From positions 70,476,501 through 70,540,500 of the forward strand of contig JAZBRS010000014.1 of the NCBI GenBank assembly GCA_037176725.1: a DNA stretch of 64,000 nt, given 5' to 3'. How positions within the stretch are numbered: position 1 is the first letter of the stretch; the number at the start of each line of letters is the position of its first letter. This document shows, piece by piece, positions 31,247 through 42,203 of this stretch. This DNA is from Posidonia oceanica (lineage: Eukaryota; Streptophyta; Magnoliopsida; Alismatales; Posidoniaceae). The position numbers and the translations under genes are program-made. The notes under the pieces were generated by a model. The model saw only the letters and a list, made by a program, of their open reading frames with translations, did no database searches and was not told the DNA's origin.

Positions 31247-33440
31247 ATGGCCCAGTTTGTTGGTGATTCCCAGGTCCCTTTTGCCCCGAAGGTGGTTCCC
31301 GTTTCGCTCCCTCCGGCTCCCGCATTGATCCCTTCTGTGCCAGCGTCTCCTTCTCTGGTACAGTTGCCTCCCCTCTATTCCGTGGGGCAGTGCAGGCTCC
31401 GCTGGACCTGGTTACCGAGTCCCTCTTGGCATCCACCGTCCGTGCTCCCGAGGTGCCCCTGACTCCTCCTTCTCAGGGTAATGACACTTTTGACACCCAC
31501 CCTGCTGCGGCGAATTTCGCCTTAGGACCTCCGCCTCCTGAACAGTCTATGTCCCGGCCGCTTGACTCTGGTCCCCCGTCGGTCCTGCAACTCAGCATAC
31601 CCATTGACGGGTCCCCTAAGGCGCAGTATCAGTAACTAATGGAGACTACCCAGAGACTGCAGGGCATGGCTCTATCTCTTCGCCCATCTTTCACTCCTGC
31701 TGCTCCCGAGGCTCCGCTGCGACCTGCACTTGCGTCGCAGTCATTCCCTTCTGCTCCCCCGCCCAGACCATTGCCTCAGCTACTCACTGCTCCAGTGATG
31801 GGGGCTTAGCTTCCGCCTCCTGCATATGCACAACACCTTGCACAGCATCCTCCTCCGCCATCTGGTGTCCAGCCCTTTGGGCTGGTTGGAGTGCAGTATC
31901 CCTCAGGCCCGCCGTCCGGCACCGTGCCGGTGCAACAACTGACACTCCAGCACTCTGCATCACCTATCACTCAGCATGCTAGTTATTCCTACCCCCTACA
32001 TCACTAATACCCTACCCCTGCATGCATTCCAGCACACATAACACCTCTACACAGATACGCCGCCCATCCCGTCGCTCCACCAGGCGACACGATGGTGGAC
32101 CCGGAGGAGCACCACGGTGCGTCCTTTTCGGCGTATGTGGCCCCTGCCCCTGCTGCACCACCTCCTTTGGTAGCAGCTCCAGAATCCAACGACGACAGGT
32201 TCGCCGTTCTGGAGAAAGCACTTCGACAAGTGCAAGGTACAGACCACCAGTCTTACCAGTTCCGGGACCTCTGTTACTTCCCAGAGGCGGTGCTCCCACC
32301 GAAGTTTCGCATCCCGGTCTTTGAAAAATATCATGGTAGAGGTTGTCCAGTAGCACACCTGAAGGCATACTACGGAGATCTCGCTCAGCTCCAGGTTGAC
32401 GAGAGGCTCCTTATCCGTTTGTTCTAGAAAAGTCTATCTAGCCTTGCGCTCAAGTGGTTCACCTCATTTGATATGTCCACCATAAAGACATGGGATGACC
32501 TCAGCCAGGCATTCCTGGGACAATATGCCTTCAACCTTGACTTGGTCCCAAAGCGCGCGAACCTCGTCGCATTAAAGCAGAACCCAGGCGAGCCGTTTGG
32601 GGAGTATGTCGGCCGTTGGCGCACCCTTGCTTCGCAGGTTCGAGATGGACCCTCTAACGAGGAGTCCATCGAGATTGTGATCGGAGGTGCGCAGCCTGCT
32701 ACCGAGGCTCTGCTCAGCATTCAACCCGTCACCACCTTCACAGCACTGATCCGGGCTGGCACCCGCGTGGAGAGTTCACTATGGAATGGCAATTTCTCGG
32801 CACTCTCTGCGTTTGCCAAGCAGGCCGCCTTCAGCAGCAACACCAGCAGTAGCACCAGCAACAACAGTAGCAGTAGCACTAGCAGCCGTCCTAAGAAGAA
32901 GGACTCGCCGAAACCTACTGTTGCTTATGTCAACCTCGCTCCCGCATCCGCGCCTGCGCCCGCGCCTGTTTTGCTGGCGGTTCAGCCTCCCCCGAATCAG
33001 GTAGTGTACGCATTAGCACCTAGGGCACCCCCCACACCACAAATCACTACCACCACCCAACCGGTGTATCCTGCCACACCGGTCCGGCAAGCGCAACCCC
33101 ATGGACAAAGGCGGCAATTCAGAGAGCGGCGTCAATTCACCCCACTAGTGGAACCGCTCAATGCCGTCCTCCCTAAGGTCACGTCATATGAGGTTTCCCG
33201 AGGTTCACCTGCCACCAAATCCACTTCCCCCTTGGTATAAGGCGAATCTCTTTTGCGACTTTCATCGAGCTGTAGGGCACTCGACGAATAGTTGCCTCAC
33301 TTTGCAAGACGCCATTTAGAATTTGATCGAATCGGGAACGATCACCATCCACACGCACGAGACATCCTCTTCAGCTCCTCCATCAGCATCAGCCCCTGCA
33401 CTAGCATCAGCATCCCCCCATGCCAGCATCGTCGGCTAGC
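31247..33440 (+). pseudogene. gag of element A
   Basis: The start ATGGCCCAG at 31247 is shared with element B (51107). A Pro-rich N-terminal part follows, then the Ty3/gypsy gag core: SYQFRDLCYFPEAVLPPKF, CPVAHLKAYYGDLAQLQ, TWDDLSQAFLGQYAFNLD and GEPFGEYVGRWRTLASQV. Near 33254-33295 there is a zinc knuckle-like CDFHRAVGHSTNSC (Cx2Hx4Hx4C), the Tat-type variant. The frame changes near 31385. TAA at 31633, TAG at 31806, TAA near 32008 and TAG at 32425 interrupt it. At 32425 element B has CAG (52258-52260), so that stop is a C-to-T change. Another frame shift precedes the knuckle. The product would form virus-like particles around element RNA. Confidence 0.88.
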
Positions 33441-33846
33441 CCCTCCCCGACCATCCCAATCCGGAAGGCACGGGGACCTCGGGAATCTACTCTCTCTCCC
33501 CTTTTGAGCCTGCTACGTCTGTGCTAGACCCCTCCGAGCTCATTCATGATGTCTCGGAGCCCTTCCCTCTCTCTCTCTATCGTGCGGCCATTGTCGGCTC
33601 CGAGTCGGGGATCCTTATGATCCGATCGCGTGCCAGGCCGAGGCGCTCTGCCACGCACCTTACCATACATCCTCATGCCCCTGCCCCTGTATACCCTCAG
33701 GCTAGACCACAGGCCCAAACCCCTGCCTCCCTTTTAGGTAGACCCCCAGTCAGCCTGCTAACTAGGTCTCAGCCAGGACCCCCAGCAACCTACCAATAGC
33801 ATCACCCTTTTCCCCTCGCCCAGCTTATGCCCCCGTAGCCCCTCTT

Positions 33847-35156
33847 GTGCTCACAGCACAGGCCCCCGTGGTTATTGACTTAACCTGGGACCCCCATCGC
33901 ATGCCCTACAGCTACGCCACGGAAACGTGCGCGGAAGTCACGCGATCGGGGAGGGTCTACAAGCCCGCAGCTCCGGTGGTAAGGCCCAGCTGTCCAACAC
34001 CCGCTGCGCCCCTTCCAGCAAGCCATCCCGCAGCACCTCTAGTATCAAACCAACCCCCTGCACCTAACCCTGTTGTGCCTACCCCCAAAGCACCTCCTTC
34101 TACCACCAGAAAGCCACACCACAAGGATGACATCACCTCCCAGCTTAGGAGGGTTAAAGCCGACATTTCAATTTGGGACCTTATACACTCCTCTTTCGAA
34201 TACCGCGAGGCTTTCCTCCAAGTGTTCCAAGCAGCCCATGTGTCCCAAGCTATAAAACCCGCGGCCCTGGAGAGCATGGTTGGCATCATCGCGGAGCCCC
34301 AGATCATCTCTTTCACGAGCGATGAGCTGCCTCCGGAGGGGATTAATCACAACCAGCCCTTGTTTGTCACGGTGCAATACAAAAACTTTCGCATTCCCTT
34401 ATCGCTAATTGATAATGGATCAGGCCTTAATGTCTGTCCCTTGCGCACTGCAACCAGGCTCAGATTCAAAGCCGAGGATATCACCCTAGCAATAAAGGGA
34501 ATGACAGCTTTTGACAACACCCACCATGACGCTCTTGGGATCCTAATTATTCCTCTCGAGATTGGCCCGCTCGTCTTCGATGTAGAGTTCTACATTGTCG
34601 ACTTGGAGCCCAATTTCAATCTTTTGCTTGGGCGCCCTTGGCTGCATAAGCATCAAGTCATCCCCTCGACCCTCCACCACATGATTAAGTTTCACTGCGG
34701 CGACGATGTTATCGTTGTCATGGCGGAAAACTTCAAGAAAGAGCGGATTGAGGCGTTTGCACCTACTCTTCGTAGACTGTCCCTTTTAACCCCGAACTTT
34801 CAAATGCCTTGTATCGAGTTAATCGGTGTGAGCCGGTTAACTTTATACCTGATCTTGAACGTGTCAACTCTTTGGCCGTTCACAATAATCCCTTCAAGAT
34901 GGTCGAAAATGTCTGTCACAGGTGGGGCTATGTCAAGGGAACGCCGCTCGGGCGGTACGGCCAGGGAATCGCTGAGCCGGTCCAAGCAGCAGAGCGAAGA
35001 GATTCTGAAGGACTCAGATATGACCTGCAGTCCAGCACAGACAAGTGTATGCAGCCCAAAGATCAAAGCATCGCCATCCTACGGGACCTCACTAATTTTA
35101 CCAGTGCAGGTATCCTGGATCCAAGCAGTAGTAAAGCCATAGAACAGCCGGTGTGA
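33847..35156 (+). pseudogene. Protease and G-patch region of element A
   Basis: The long frame 33847-35142 starts with a Pro-rich lead (KPAAPVVRPSCP and onward), then HSSFEYREAFLQVFQAAHV and VGIIAEPQIISF. IPLSLIDNGSGLNVCPL follows near residue 185; the aspartic-protease motif here is DNGS (bases 34411-34422), a form I recall from this plant group. NLLLGRPWLH comes about 75 residues later. The G-patch (VCHRWGYVKGTPLGR, then GQGIAEPV) is read only in another frame (34809-35156), so a frameshift lies between about 34750 and 34830. It would cleave the polyprotein; the G-patch may bind RNA. Confidence 0.85.
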
Positions 35157-35993
35157 TGCTTAAGCTCTCCGTCGCTAATAGAAGAATGGGTCTACATTGA
35201 AGACTACTACTCAGATGAGGAGCAGTCTGGCATAGTCAGTGTAGCCCCAACCAGCAGCAAGGATCAGCTCAGCGTGACATCATCTCGGTTAGTTTGCTTG
35301 GCACTCATTGACGTAGCAGCAGAGTTGGTAGGCCCTGTGGCAGGATTGACAGTTTCTCCTCTTCCTGCAGCTTCACTACAGTCACCGACAGCCACAGCAG
35401 CACCTCTGGGGTCAAAAGCACACCCTTCGGCACTATCCAGCAGTCTGCTTGTGACCGCAGCCGCACCAGCATGGAAATCACCTTCTTCGACAGAGTAGTC
35501 AGTCGGATCAGGCAGCAGCATGACTCGACCCGCATTATTGACAGCGCCACAAGCAAGCCAGGTGGCTCTACTAGACACACTGCTGTCAGCTTCAGCAGAT
35601 CTCGCTTTGCAGAGGATTCTCGCCGCCGCTACAGGGAGACGACCACTGTCACCCATGGGCACCGGCATTTTGTCCCCAAGCATAGCGACCCAGCCATCGG
35701 TCCTCCCGAGGAGCACTTGTGCCTCCCCTCCAGTAGCAGCAGTGACCCTGGCAGCCTACCCTACAGTGGTGAAGCAAGTGCCCCAAGCAGCAGCAGGCCT
35801 AGCGGTCGCCCAAGAGTCAGAAGTAACCGTCGCCTACTACGTCGACTCGCCCTCGGATAAGGAGGGAGCAGCGGTTGTAGAGGCTGAGGTCGACTTTAGG
35901 ATGGGAGACTTGGAGCAGCTGTTCTAAGAACAACTCGAGTCCCTAGCAGAGGACGTCACAGAGCATGAAGAAGCACAGAGGAAGGGGAAAGTT
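35157..35993 (+). pseudogene. Protease-to-RT linker of element A, first part
   Basis: No long frame runs through. Open pieces in different registers (35274-35498, 35471-35860, 35520-35927) encode Ala/Ser/Pro-rich sequence, with acidic DSPSDKEGAAVVEAEVDF near the end. It probably belongs to the same linker as the following repeat tract and is broken by frameshifts. No domain recognised. Confidence 0.5.
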
Positions 35994-37001
35994 GTGGCTA
36001 CGGAACCCTCCATCATGGTCATTGAAGAAGATCCAATAGTAGCAGCGCCCACTAGACCAGATGAGCTCATCACTCGGCAGCCAGGCGGCGGGTCTAAGTG
36101 GTATGTGCAATCCATGCCCCACGCAGCACAGCAAGCATCAGCAGTAGCATCGCAAGCATCCGCATCAGTAGCATCGCAAGCACCAACAGCAGCAGCATTG
36201 CAAGCATCTGCATCAGTAGCATCGCAAGCACCAACAGTAGCAGCATCGCAAGCATCCGCATCAGTAGCATCGCAAGCATTCACATCAGTAGCATCGCAAG
36301 CACCAGCAGCATTAGCACAACAAGCACCAGCAGTAGCAGCATCGCAAGCATCTGCATCAGTAGCATCCCAAGCATCCGCATCAGTAGCATCGCAAGCACC
36401 AGCAGCATTAGCACAGCAAGCACCAGCAGCATTAGCACAGCAAGCACCAGCAGCAGTAGCACAGCAAGCACCAGCAGCAGCAGCATCTCAAGCATCAGCA
36501 TCAGCAGTACAACATGCATCAACATCGGTAGCATCAGCACAACATGCATTAGCACCCGCAGTATCAGCATTAGCATCCGCAGCGCATCATGCACAAGTAG
36601 TAGCATCACAGCCAACCGCACAAGTAGCAGTAGCATCACAGGTAGCAGCACAGCATGCACAAGCAGCAGTATCGCAAGCAACCGCACGGGCAATAACCAA
36701 ACAAGCAGCAACAGCACAGCCAGCAGAAATAATACAGATAGTAGTAGCAGAGTCAGCAGAGTCAGTGGAGTTAGCAACTGGGTCAGAGCAAGCAGAGCAG
36801 ACAGAGCAGGTAGAGCAGATTGCCAGGACACATGGAGCGCACCGAGGATATAGGAACACTCGGGTAAGCGTGACCATCCTGAAGCGTCACCAGGGCCAAG
36901 CAGTGGAACACTTGCACTCCTTCGATATCTCAGATCCCACCTTTGAGAAGGAGATCCTCTCAGAACTCATTGCATATGGAGAGGAGGAGGATACAGACTA
37001 G
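35994..37001 (+). pseudogene. Ala/Ser/Gln-rich repeat protein segment in pol of element A
   Basis: An uninterrupted frame of 335 residues. Residues 1-40 are unique (VIEEDPIVAAPTRPDEL). About 40-255 are a repeat of ASQAPAALAQQAP- and ASVASQAS-type words. About 255-335 are acidic (VELATGSEQAEQTEQVEQ) followed by HRGYRNTRVSVTIL and a Glu-rich tail. The DNA repeat is built from GCA triplets with a 24-bp higher-order unit (CAGCAGCATTAGCACAGCAA). Because it lacks T at key positions, other frames are also open (36098-36853, and 36280-36831 on the minus strand). It sits between protease and reverse transcriptase, where linkers are usual, but I know of no family with this repeat. A TAG at 36999 ends the frame. 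Confidence 0.6.
36112..36765 (+). repeat. GCA-based coding minisatellite, 12/24-bp units
   Basis: Words AGCATCGCAAGC, ATCCGCATCAGT and AGCACCAGCAGC recur. Towards 36390-36480 three almost identical 24-bp copies lie in tandem. All repeat lengths are multiples of three, so the reading frame is kept. Confidence 0.85.
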
Positions 37002-37119
37002 GATGAGAATGACGAAGCATCGTCAGAGTTCCGGCCCCACGACAACGATCCAGAAGGCCCCAACCTCATGTCAAGGAAGAGACAAAGGTTGTAAGCATCG
37101 GCACCGCAGAGGAGGCCAG

Positions 37120-38091
37120 AGAGGTTTGCATTAGCGCCCACTTGTTGCCCCAAGCTAGAGCAGAGTTCATCGCATTCTTGAAAGAGTATGTAGATGTCTT
37201 CGCCTAGAGCTATGAGGATATGATCGGCCTCGACATTGAAATAGTCATGCACAATTTGCCTTTGGATCCAGACGCAAAGCCAGTAAAGCAAAAGCTAAGG
37301 CGATGGCGACCGCAGTGGCTACTCATGATCAAAGAAGAGATCATGAAGCAGCACAATGTTAACTTCCTCAAGGTCGTCCTTTACCCTGAGTGGCTTGCAA
37401 ACGTTGTGCCAGTGCCCAAGAAGGATGGTCGAGTCCGCATGTGCATCAACTATCGGGACCTGAACAAGGCGAGTCCTAAGGATGATTTCCCACTACCGCA
37501 CATTGACATCCTAGTCGATAATACTGCAGGGCACAAAATGCTCTCTTTCATGGACGGCTTCTCCAGCTACAACCAAATTAGAATGGCAGAAGAAGACATG
37601 GAGAAAACCTCCATCATCACCCCTTGGGGAGTCTTCTGCTACCAAGTTATGCCGTTTGGGCTGAAGAATGCTAGCGCAACCTATCAGAGGGCAATGACTG
37701 TGGACGATATGATTGCCAAGTCCAAAGAGCCTGAGGATCACCTCGCCTCTCTAAGGAAGCTCTTTGACCGCTTGAGGAAGTACAAATTGCGCCTCAACCC
37801 CAGCAAATGCATATTTGGGGTACCTTCTGGCAAACTCCTGGGCTACATTATTAGCCAGAGGGGAATTGAAGTGGACCCGATGAAAGCAAAAGCCATCGTG
37901 GACATGCCACCCCCCAAGACTGAAAAAGAAGTCCAAGGCCTGCTCGGACGCCTGCAGTATATCAGTCGGTTCATTGCACAGCTCACGCCTATCTGCGAAC
38001 CGATCTTTAAGCTCTTGAAGAAGCATGCACAAATCAACTGGAGCGAGGAGTGCCAAGCTGCCTTTTACAAAATCAAATAGCTTCTGGTCAA
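37120..38091 (+). pseudogene. Reverse transcriptase of element A with catalytic-loop deletion
   Basis: After a lead with AEFIAFLKEYVDVFA (then TAG at a site usually Trp), the main frame 37220-38080 has VVPVPKKDGRVRMCINYRDL, SPKDDFPLPHI, MDGFSSYNQIRM with the first catalytic Asp, QVMPFGLKNASATYQRAM and then directly VDDMIAKSK at 37700. Compared with element E, which has about 14 residues and the Tyr of YVDD between these points, A has lost about 42 bp in frame. GYIISQRGIEVDP and LLGRLQYISRFIAQLTPICEPIF complete the thumb. TAG at 38078-38080 follows KIK. Without the Tyr and the strand before it, the enzyme cannot be active. Confidence 0.9.
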
Positions 38092-39000
38092 GCTTCCTAT
38101 CTTGGTTCCTCCCACGCCGAGGAGACCTCTGCTTCTCTACCTCTCTACCATGCAGCATTCCATGGGCGTCGTCCTGGGCCAACATGACGAATCCGGTAGA
38201 AAGGAACGCGCTATCTATTACCTAAGCAAGAAGTTTAATGATTGCAAAGCCAGGTATAGCGCAATGGAGAAGACCTGCTTATCTCTCTTTTGGGTAGTGC
38301 AGAAACTAAGGCATTACATGATGGCGTACCCAGTTCATCTTCTCTGCAGGCATGACCCCATCAAGTTTCTCTTCCAGAAACCAACTATGGTGGGTAGATG
38401 CGTCAAATGGCAGGTGTTGTTGTCTCAGTACGACATCACCTTTGTCACGCAACGAGCCATGAAGGGCCAAGCCATGGCAGATTATCTTGCTGACTTTCCC
38501 TTGCCTGAGTACCAGCCTCTCCAGACGCAGTTCCTGGATAAGGACATCCTCTTTGCAATGGAGGACTCAGAGGAGAAGGACCCTGAAGACCAAGAGCAGT
38601 GGCAGCTCTATTTTGATAGCGCTATCAACAAGAAGGGTTGAGGCATAGGCGCAGTGCTGACAACGCCATAGGGACAGATGATCCCCTTTGCAAGGAAGCT
38701 GACCTTCAAATGAACTAATAACGAAGCAAATATGAAGCATGCATCCTGGGATTGAAGGTCGCACTCGAGCATGAGGCGCAGAAGCTGCATGTGCACGGCG
38801 ATGCCATGCTGGTGATCTCCCAAGTGAATGGCGACTGTAGAACAAAGGATCCAAAGCTTATGCCACATCATGAACATCTGCTGAAGCTAATAGAAGAATT
38901 TGCAAGCATCCGCTTCTCGTACATGAACAGGGCAACGAACGCATATGCAGATGCGCTAGCAAGCTTGGCATCCTGGCTCAGTATACCTGAAGACCATGCA
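38092..39000 (+). pseudogene. RT connection and RNase H of element A
   Basis: The first part, 38102-38641, holds QHSMGVVLGQHDESGRKER, AIYYLSKKF, SAMEKTCLSLFWVVQKLRHY and QAMADYLADF, which is the RT-linked first RNase H-like domain. The Tat-type second RNase H follows: WQLYFDSA (first Asp), then a TGA at 38639 and further stops near 38668 and 38714. It is open again in 38752-39351: EHEAQKLHVHGDAMLVISQV (second Asp) and NAYADALASLAS (last Asp). The Glu helix lies at about 38735-38760 (YEACILGLKVALE), just across the frame opening. Confidence 0.85.
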
Positions 39001-39364
39001 GTGGATGTATCAGTTACCTACATGGAGCAGCCTACGCATTGCATGAGCATAGAGCAAGCAGACCCAGTAGAAGAGCAGCTTTGGTACCACAATATCAAGA
39101 CCTTCTTGGAGTCTGGCAGCCACCCATTTGGCACCTCAGCAGCAGATAGAGGAACTTTGGTGCGTCTGGCGTCGAAGTATGTGTTAGGAGCAGGGCAGTT
39201 GTACAGAAGATCTTACAATCAGATGCTCTTGCACTGCTTGAGCAAGGCAGAGGCCAACATGCTGATGCTCCAAGTTCATGCTGGGACTTGTGGCCCGCAT
39301 ATGAATGGCGTGTTGCTGGCCAAGAAGATCATGCTCCAAGGCTACTTCTAGTCAACCATGGAGG
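39001..39364 (+). pseudogene. Start of integrase of element A, cut by element F
   Basis: The frame continues from RNase H: YKVLGAGQLYRR-type sequence (here KYVLGAGQLYRRSYNQMLL), CLSKAEANMLMLQVHAGTCGPHMNG (H, H of the zinc-binding part), KKIMLQGYF, then TAG at a site usually Trp, then STME. The two Cys residues and the D,D,E core are missing because element F's LTR begins at 39365. The rest of integrase and the 3' LTR must lie beyond element B, outside the window. Confidence 0.85.
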
Positions 39365-40693
39365 TGTAGATACCCCGTTTTGGCACACCCTTCATGCTAG
39401 TATAGTCTCTTGCATTAGGTCGCTCCTAGAAGCCCTCTGCCCAATCCAGAATGTCTCACTTGAGCCAAATGCTTTCTCTCCAGTCCATAATGTTATCCTT
39501 ATCTAAGCCCCAAGTGTCGGCAACTTGAGTGTTCTTCATGTCCTGACCAAATTTGGAAATTGAACTAACTGAGGGTGTTGTACGCCGGCTTCTCAGCGTA
39601 CAACGTTGGCCACTGGTTCTCCAGCAGCTAACATTGGCTGCTGGTTTCCCAGCGTCCAACGTGGCAACCCAGTCAGCCCAAAGCTTTCCTTATTTGGCCT
39701 AATCCAAAAATCGTTTTTTGCCTTCTTTGGAACCTGTTGACCGGTCAAAGCTATCAAAGCCGAGTTTAAACATACTTAATGGCTCCTTAATTGGGGAATC
39801 TTCTCTGATCCTGGCAGTTATGCCTCAGAGGTCGTTATATGGTGGGACTCTCGCTTATAACGTTATACGCTGGTTTTCCAGCATATAACACTTCTGAAAT
39901 AGGAAATTCTGCTGACTTGGCATTTGTGTCCTTTTTTGTTCCTCCCCTGCTTCTATAAAAGCAAGGGTACCCCCACAGGATTCAAAGCCGGATTTTTGGA
40001 ACTCACATGCTCTCTTGAGATTAAAAGATCTTAGAGAAGTGAGGTCCTTGAGAATTGAAAGAGTGAAGAGAGATTTTGAAAGGCAGAAAGTCTTCGAGAG
40101 AGCTTGAGTGTCCCTTTGTTGTTGTTGGCATCATGTCAACACAGTTTGCATTCTGTGCATAGATAAAGGGAACTCTATTTTATTGTTTTCTTTTCTTTTC
40201 TCATATCACATATTTAATTCCATAGCATAATCAAGCATTTTTGTTTCGAGTTCATATATTGTTGTAGCTAAGCATACATCTTTATTAGTTGCAACTGGGG
40301 GGATCAAACCCCTCGGGTACGTATTTCATTATGTTTCTCCATTTTCTTTTCTATTTTTTCTGGATAAGTTACTACACGTATTGATTGATCTTTGCATTAT
40401 TTTTTTTGTTTTGCTAACATTTGTAATACAAGGAGGAAGAAAGAAGAAGAAGCTCACCAAGCACGGGCACCCTTGGGCAACGCTGGTGTTGTCCCAAGGT
40501 AGCTGAACCCACAACCATATCACATCTCCCCAAGGCATCTCGAGGGCCGGCGAAAGCGAACCGAGAGTGGCGATCACACCAATTCCATCACACGTGGAGT
40601 GACGGAGTTGGATACAAAAGGGGGACCCCGAGAAAGAGCAGATAGAGCCAAAAGAACAAGCCTCTTCTCCTTCCAAAAAACCCCATATTCACA
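39365..40693 (+). mobile_element. 5' LTR of element F (1.3 kb)
   Basis: It starts TGTAGATACCCCG and ends near ATATTCACA; the end is inferred by likeness to the E-family LTR. Both have hairpin words upstream of a TATA box, then a GGGGATCAAACCCC or GGGGAACAACCCCC element, a purine-rich tract and AGTGGCGATCACA. At 39570-39665 and 39845-39890 there are paired words such as GTTGTACGC...GCGTACAAC and GTTATACGC...GCATATAAC. GGAGG (39360-39364) is the putative left target duplication. Confidence 0.75.
39954..39960 (+). promoter_or_regulatory. TATA box of element F LTR
   Basis: TATAAAA in CTTCTATAAAAGCAAGGG, about 590 bases into the LTR. It is followed by CCACAGGATTC, a plausible start region, and no open frame. 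Confidence 0.65.
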
Positions 40694-41332
40694 GTCTAGC
40701 GATCACGGTGGGACGACTAAAAGTGCCCCCATACAAGGTGAGGAAGCCCTTTCTTTCTTCTTCCTCCTTCATTATTGACATTCTTAGTTTTAATTTTAGT
40801 TTTTTATTTTTTCATAAGTTTTAAGGTAGCGGTGAAATTCCTCGTAGTGTCTTGAGGTGCCGTGACCCTCCTCGTTTTTCTTATGTCCAAATAACTGAAA
40901 TCACCTCCCCCTTCTCTCTGGATTCTCGGGCGTGGAGGTGGTTTGTAAAAGCCACTGTTTTTCTAAAGAAAAAAAACTCTGTCAGTACGTTGTACGCGTG
41001 ATCTGGCGCGTCTAACATTAGATGCTCCATTCCTTGCGTCTAACATTGGACGTCCCAATATCCGCGTCTAACGATTACTGAACAGAGACCTTCTGTTTTA
41101 ATTTTTCTCTTAGTTTTCTTTTCATAACTGGCCCAAGGACTGAGGTGTGAGGTGATCGGCTTTGCCGTAGGGACCGGAACTTCAGTTTCTTTGGGTACTT
41201 TGCAAAAAAAAAAAAATCAAATCTTTTTATATGACTTGCATGGCCCTCATTGAGAACTAATTGTTTGTGTCGTTTCTTGAGTTATATAAGTAACCGTCTA
41301 GGTCCCAAGTACCTCTGTTGCAAAGGGTTTAG
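40694..41332 (+). other. Leader of element F, cut by element B
   Basis: TAGCGATCACGGTGGGA at 40698 lies just after the LTR end and may be a degenerate primer-binding site; I cannot assign the tRNA. GCGTCTAACATTGGACGTCC-type hairpin words recur at 40985-41075. No gene is visible before element B begins at 41333. Confidence 0.5.
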
Positions 41333-42145
41333 TGTTGACACCCCATTTTGACAGGTTGAATTAGTGGATCTCTCTAGCAGCTTCAAAACCCAAAACCACA
41401 TTCTTCTTTTCAAACCAAAACTCCAACTCAAACCTCAAAACCAAACCTAGAACTACACCCATTTTTCAACCCAAAAAACCACTTCAAAACCCTCTCAAAA
41501 CCTTAACCTAAAACCATCCAAAACCTTAGCAAAACCTACACTCCTTCAACCTAGAAAACAACTCCAAAAACTCTAGGAAAACCTACACTTTTTCAACCTA
41601 GAAAACCACCCAAAAACCATAGGAAAACCCATCCTTTTCAACCTAGAAAACACTTCCAAAAAACCCTTAGGATCTCCCACCAAAAATACTTCCAAAAACC
41701 CTAGAAAACCTAGATAAAACCCCCCTCTTTCTAGACCCAAAAACCCTTTCAAAAATCCTCCAAAATCCCACTCCAAATCCTTGGTCAAATACTAGAAACC
41801 CTAGGTCACACACTCACCCAATCCCACTTCAATTCCAAGCCTCTACCCTTCCTATCTCTCCTGATTATCCTTTTCTCTCTCCAAATTATTCTTTTTCTCT
41901 CTCCTGATTATTTTTTTCTCTCTCCTCTCTATTCTCCCTCTTATTCTTCTTCTTTTCTTGCTCTCCAGAGGGGCACCTCATTCTTGCACCTCCCCACCTA
42001 TTCTCCTCTCTTCCCTTTATTTTATCTTTATTTTATTGTACCTCATGTTACTTGATCTTTATTTTCTTTCCATCCATTCCTTTCTTTCTTTCTTCATCCC
42101 TTCCTTTCTTCCTTTTCTTCTTTCTTTCCTTCTTTCTTCTCCCCT

Positions 42146-42203
42146 TTTCCACCCTAAACCCTGAACCAAAACCCTAAACCCTAAACCCTAAGCCTAAACC
42201 CTA
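42146..42203 (+). repeat. Telomere-like CCCTAAA tract
   Basis: Six to seven CCCTAAA or near copies occur before the LINE and two more after it (44581-44600). CCCTAAA is the plant telomere unit on this strand. The corresponding part of LTR A has only scattered ACCCTAG words, so the tract is an expansion specific to this copy. Confidence 0.75.
42190..42203. repeat. LINE target-site duplication (left), 14 bp
   Basis: AAGCCTAAACCCTA, repeated exactly at 44580-44593. The background of CCCTAAA words makes part of the match expected, but AAGCC is unusual in that tract. Confidence 0.85.

Noticed and set aside
36098..36853. A second protein in another frame of the GCA repeat (Ser/Ile/Thr-rich), and a Leu/Met-rich one on the minus strand
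   Set aside because: Frames are open only because the repeat has no stop triplets; the frame starting at 35994 extends into non-repeat sequence on both sides and is the better choice.
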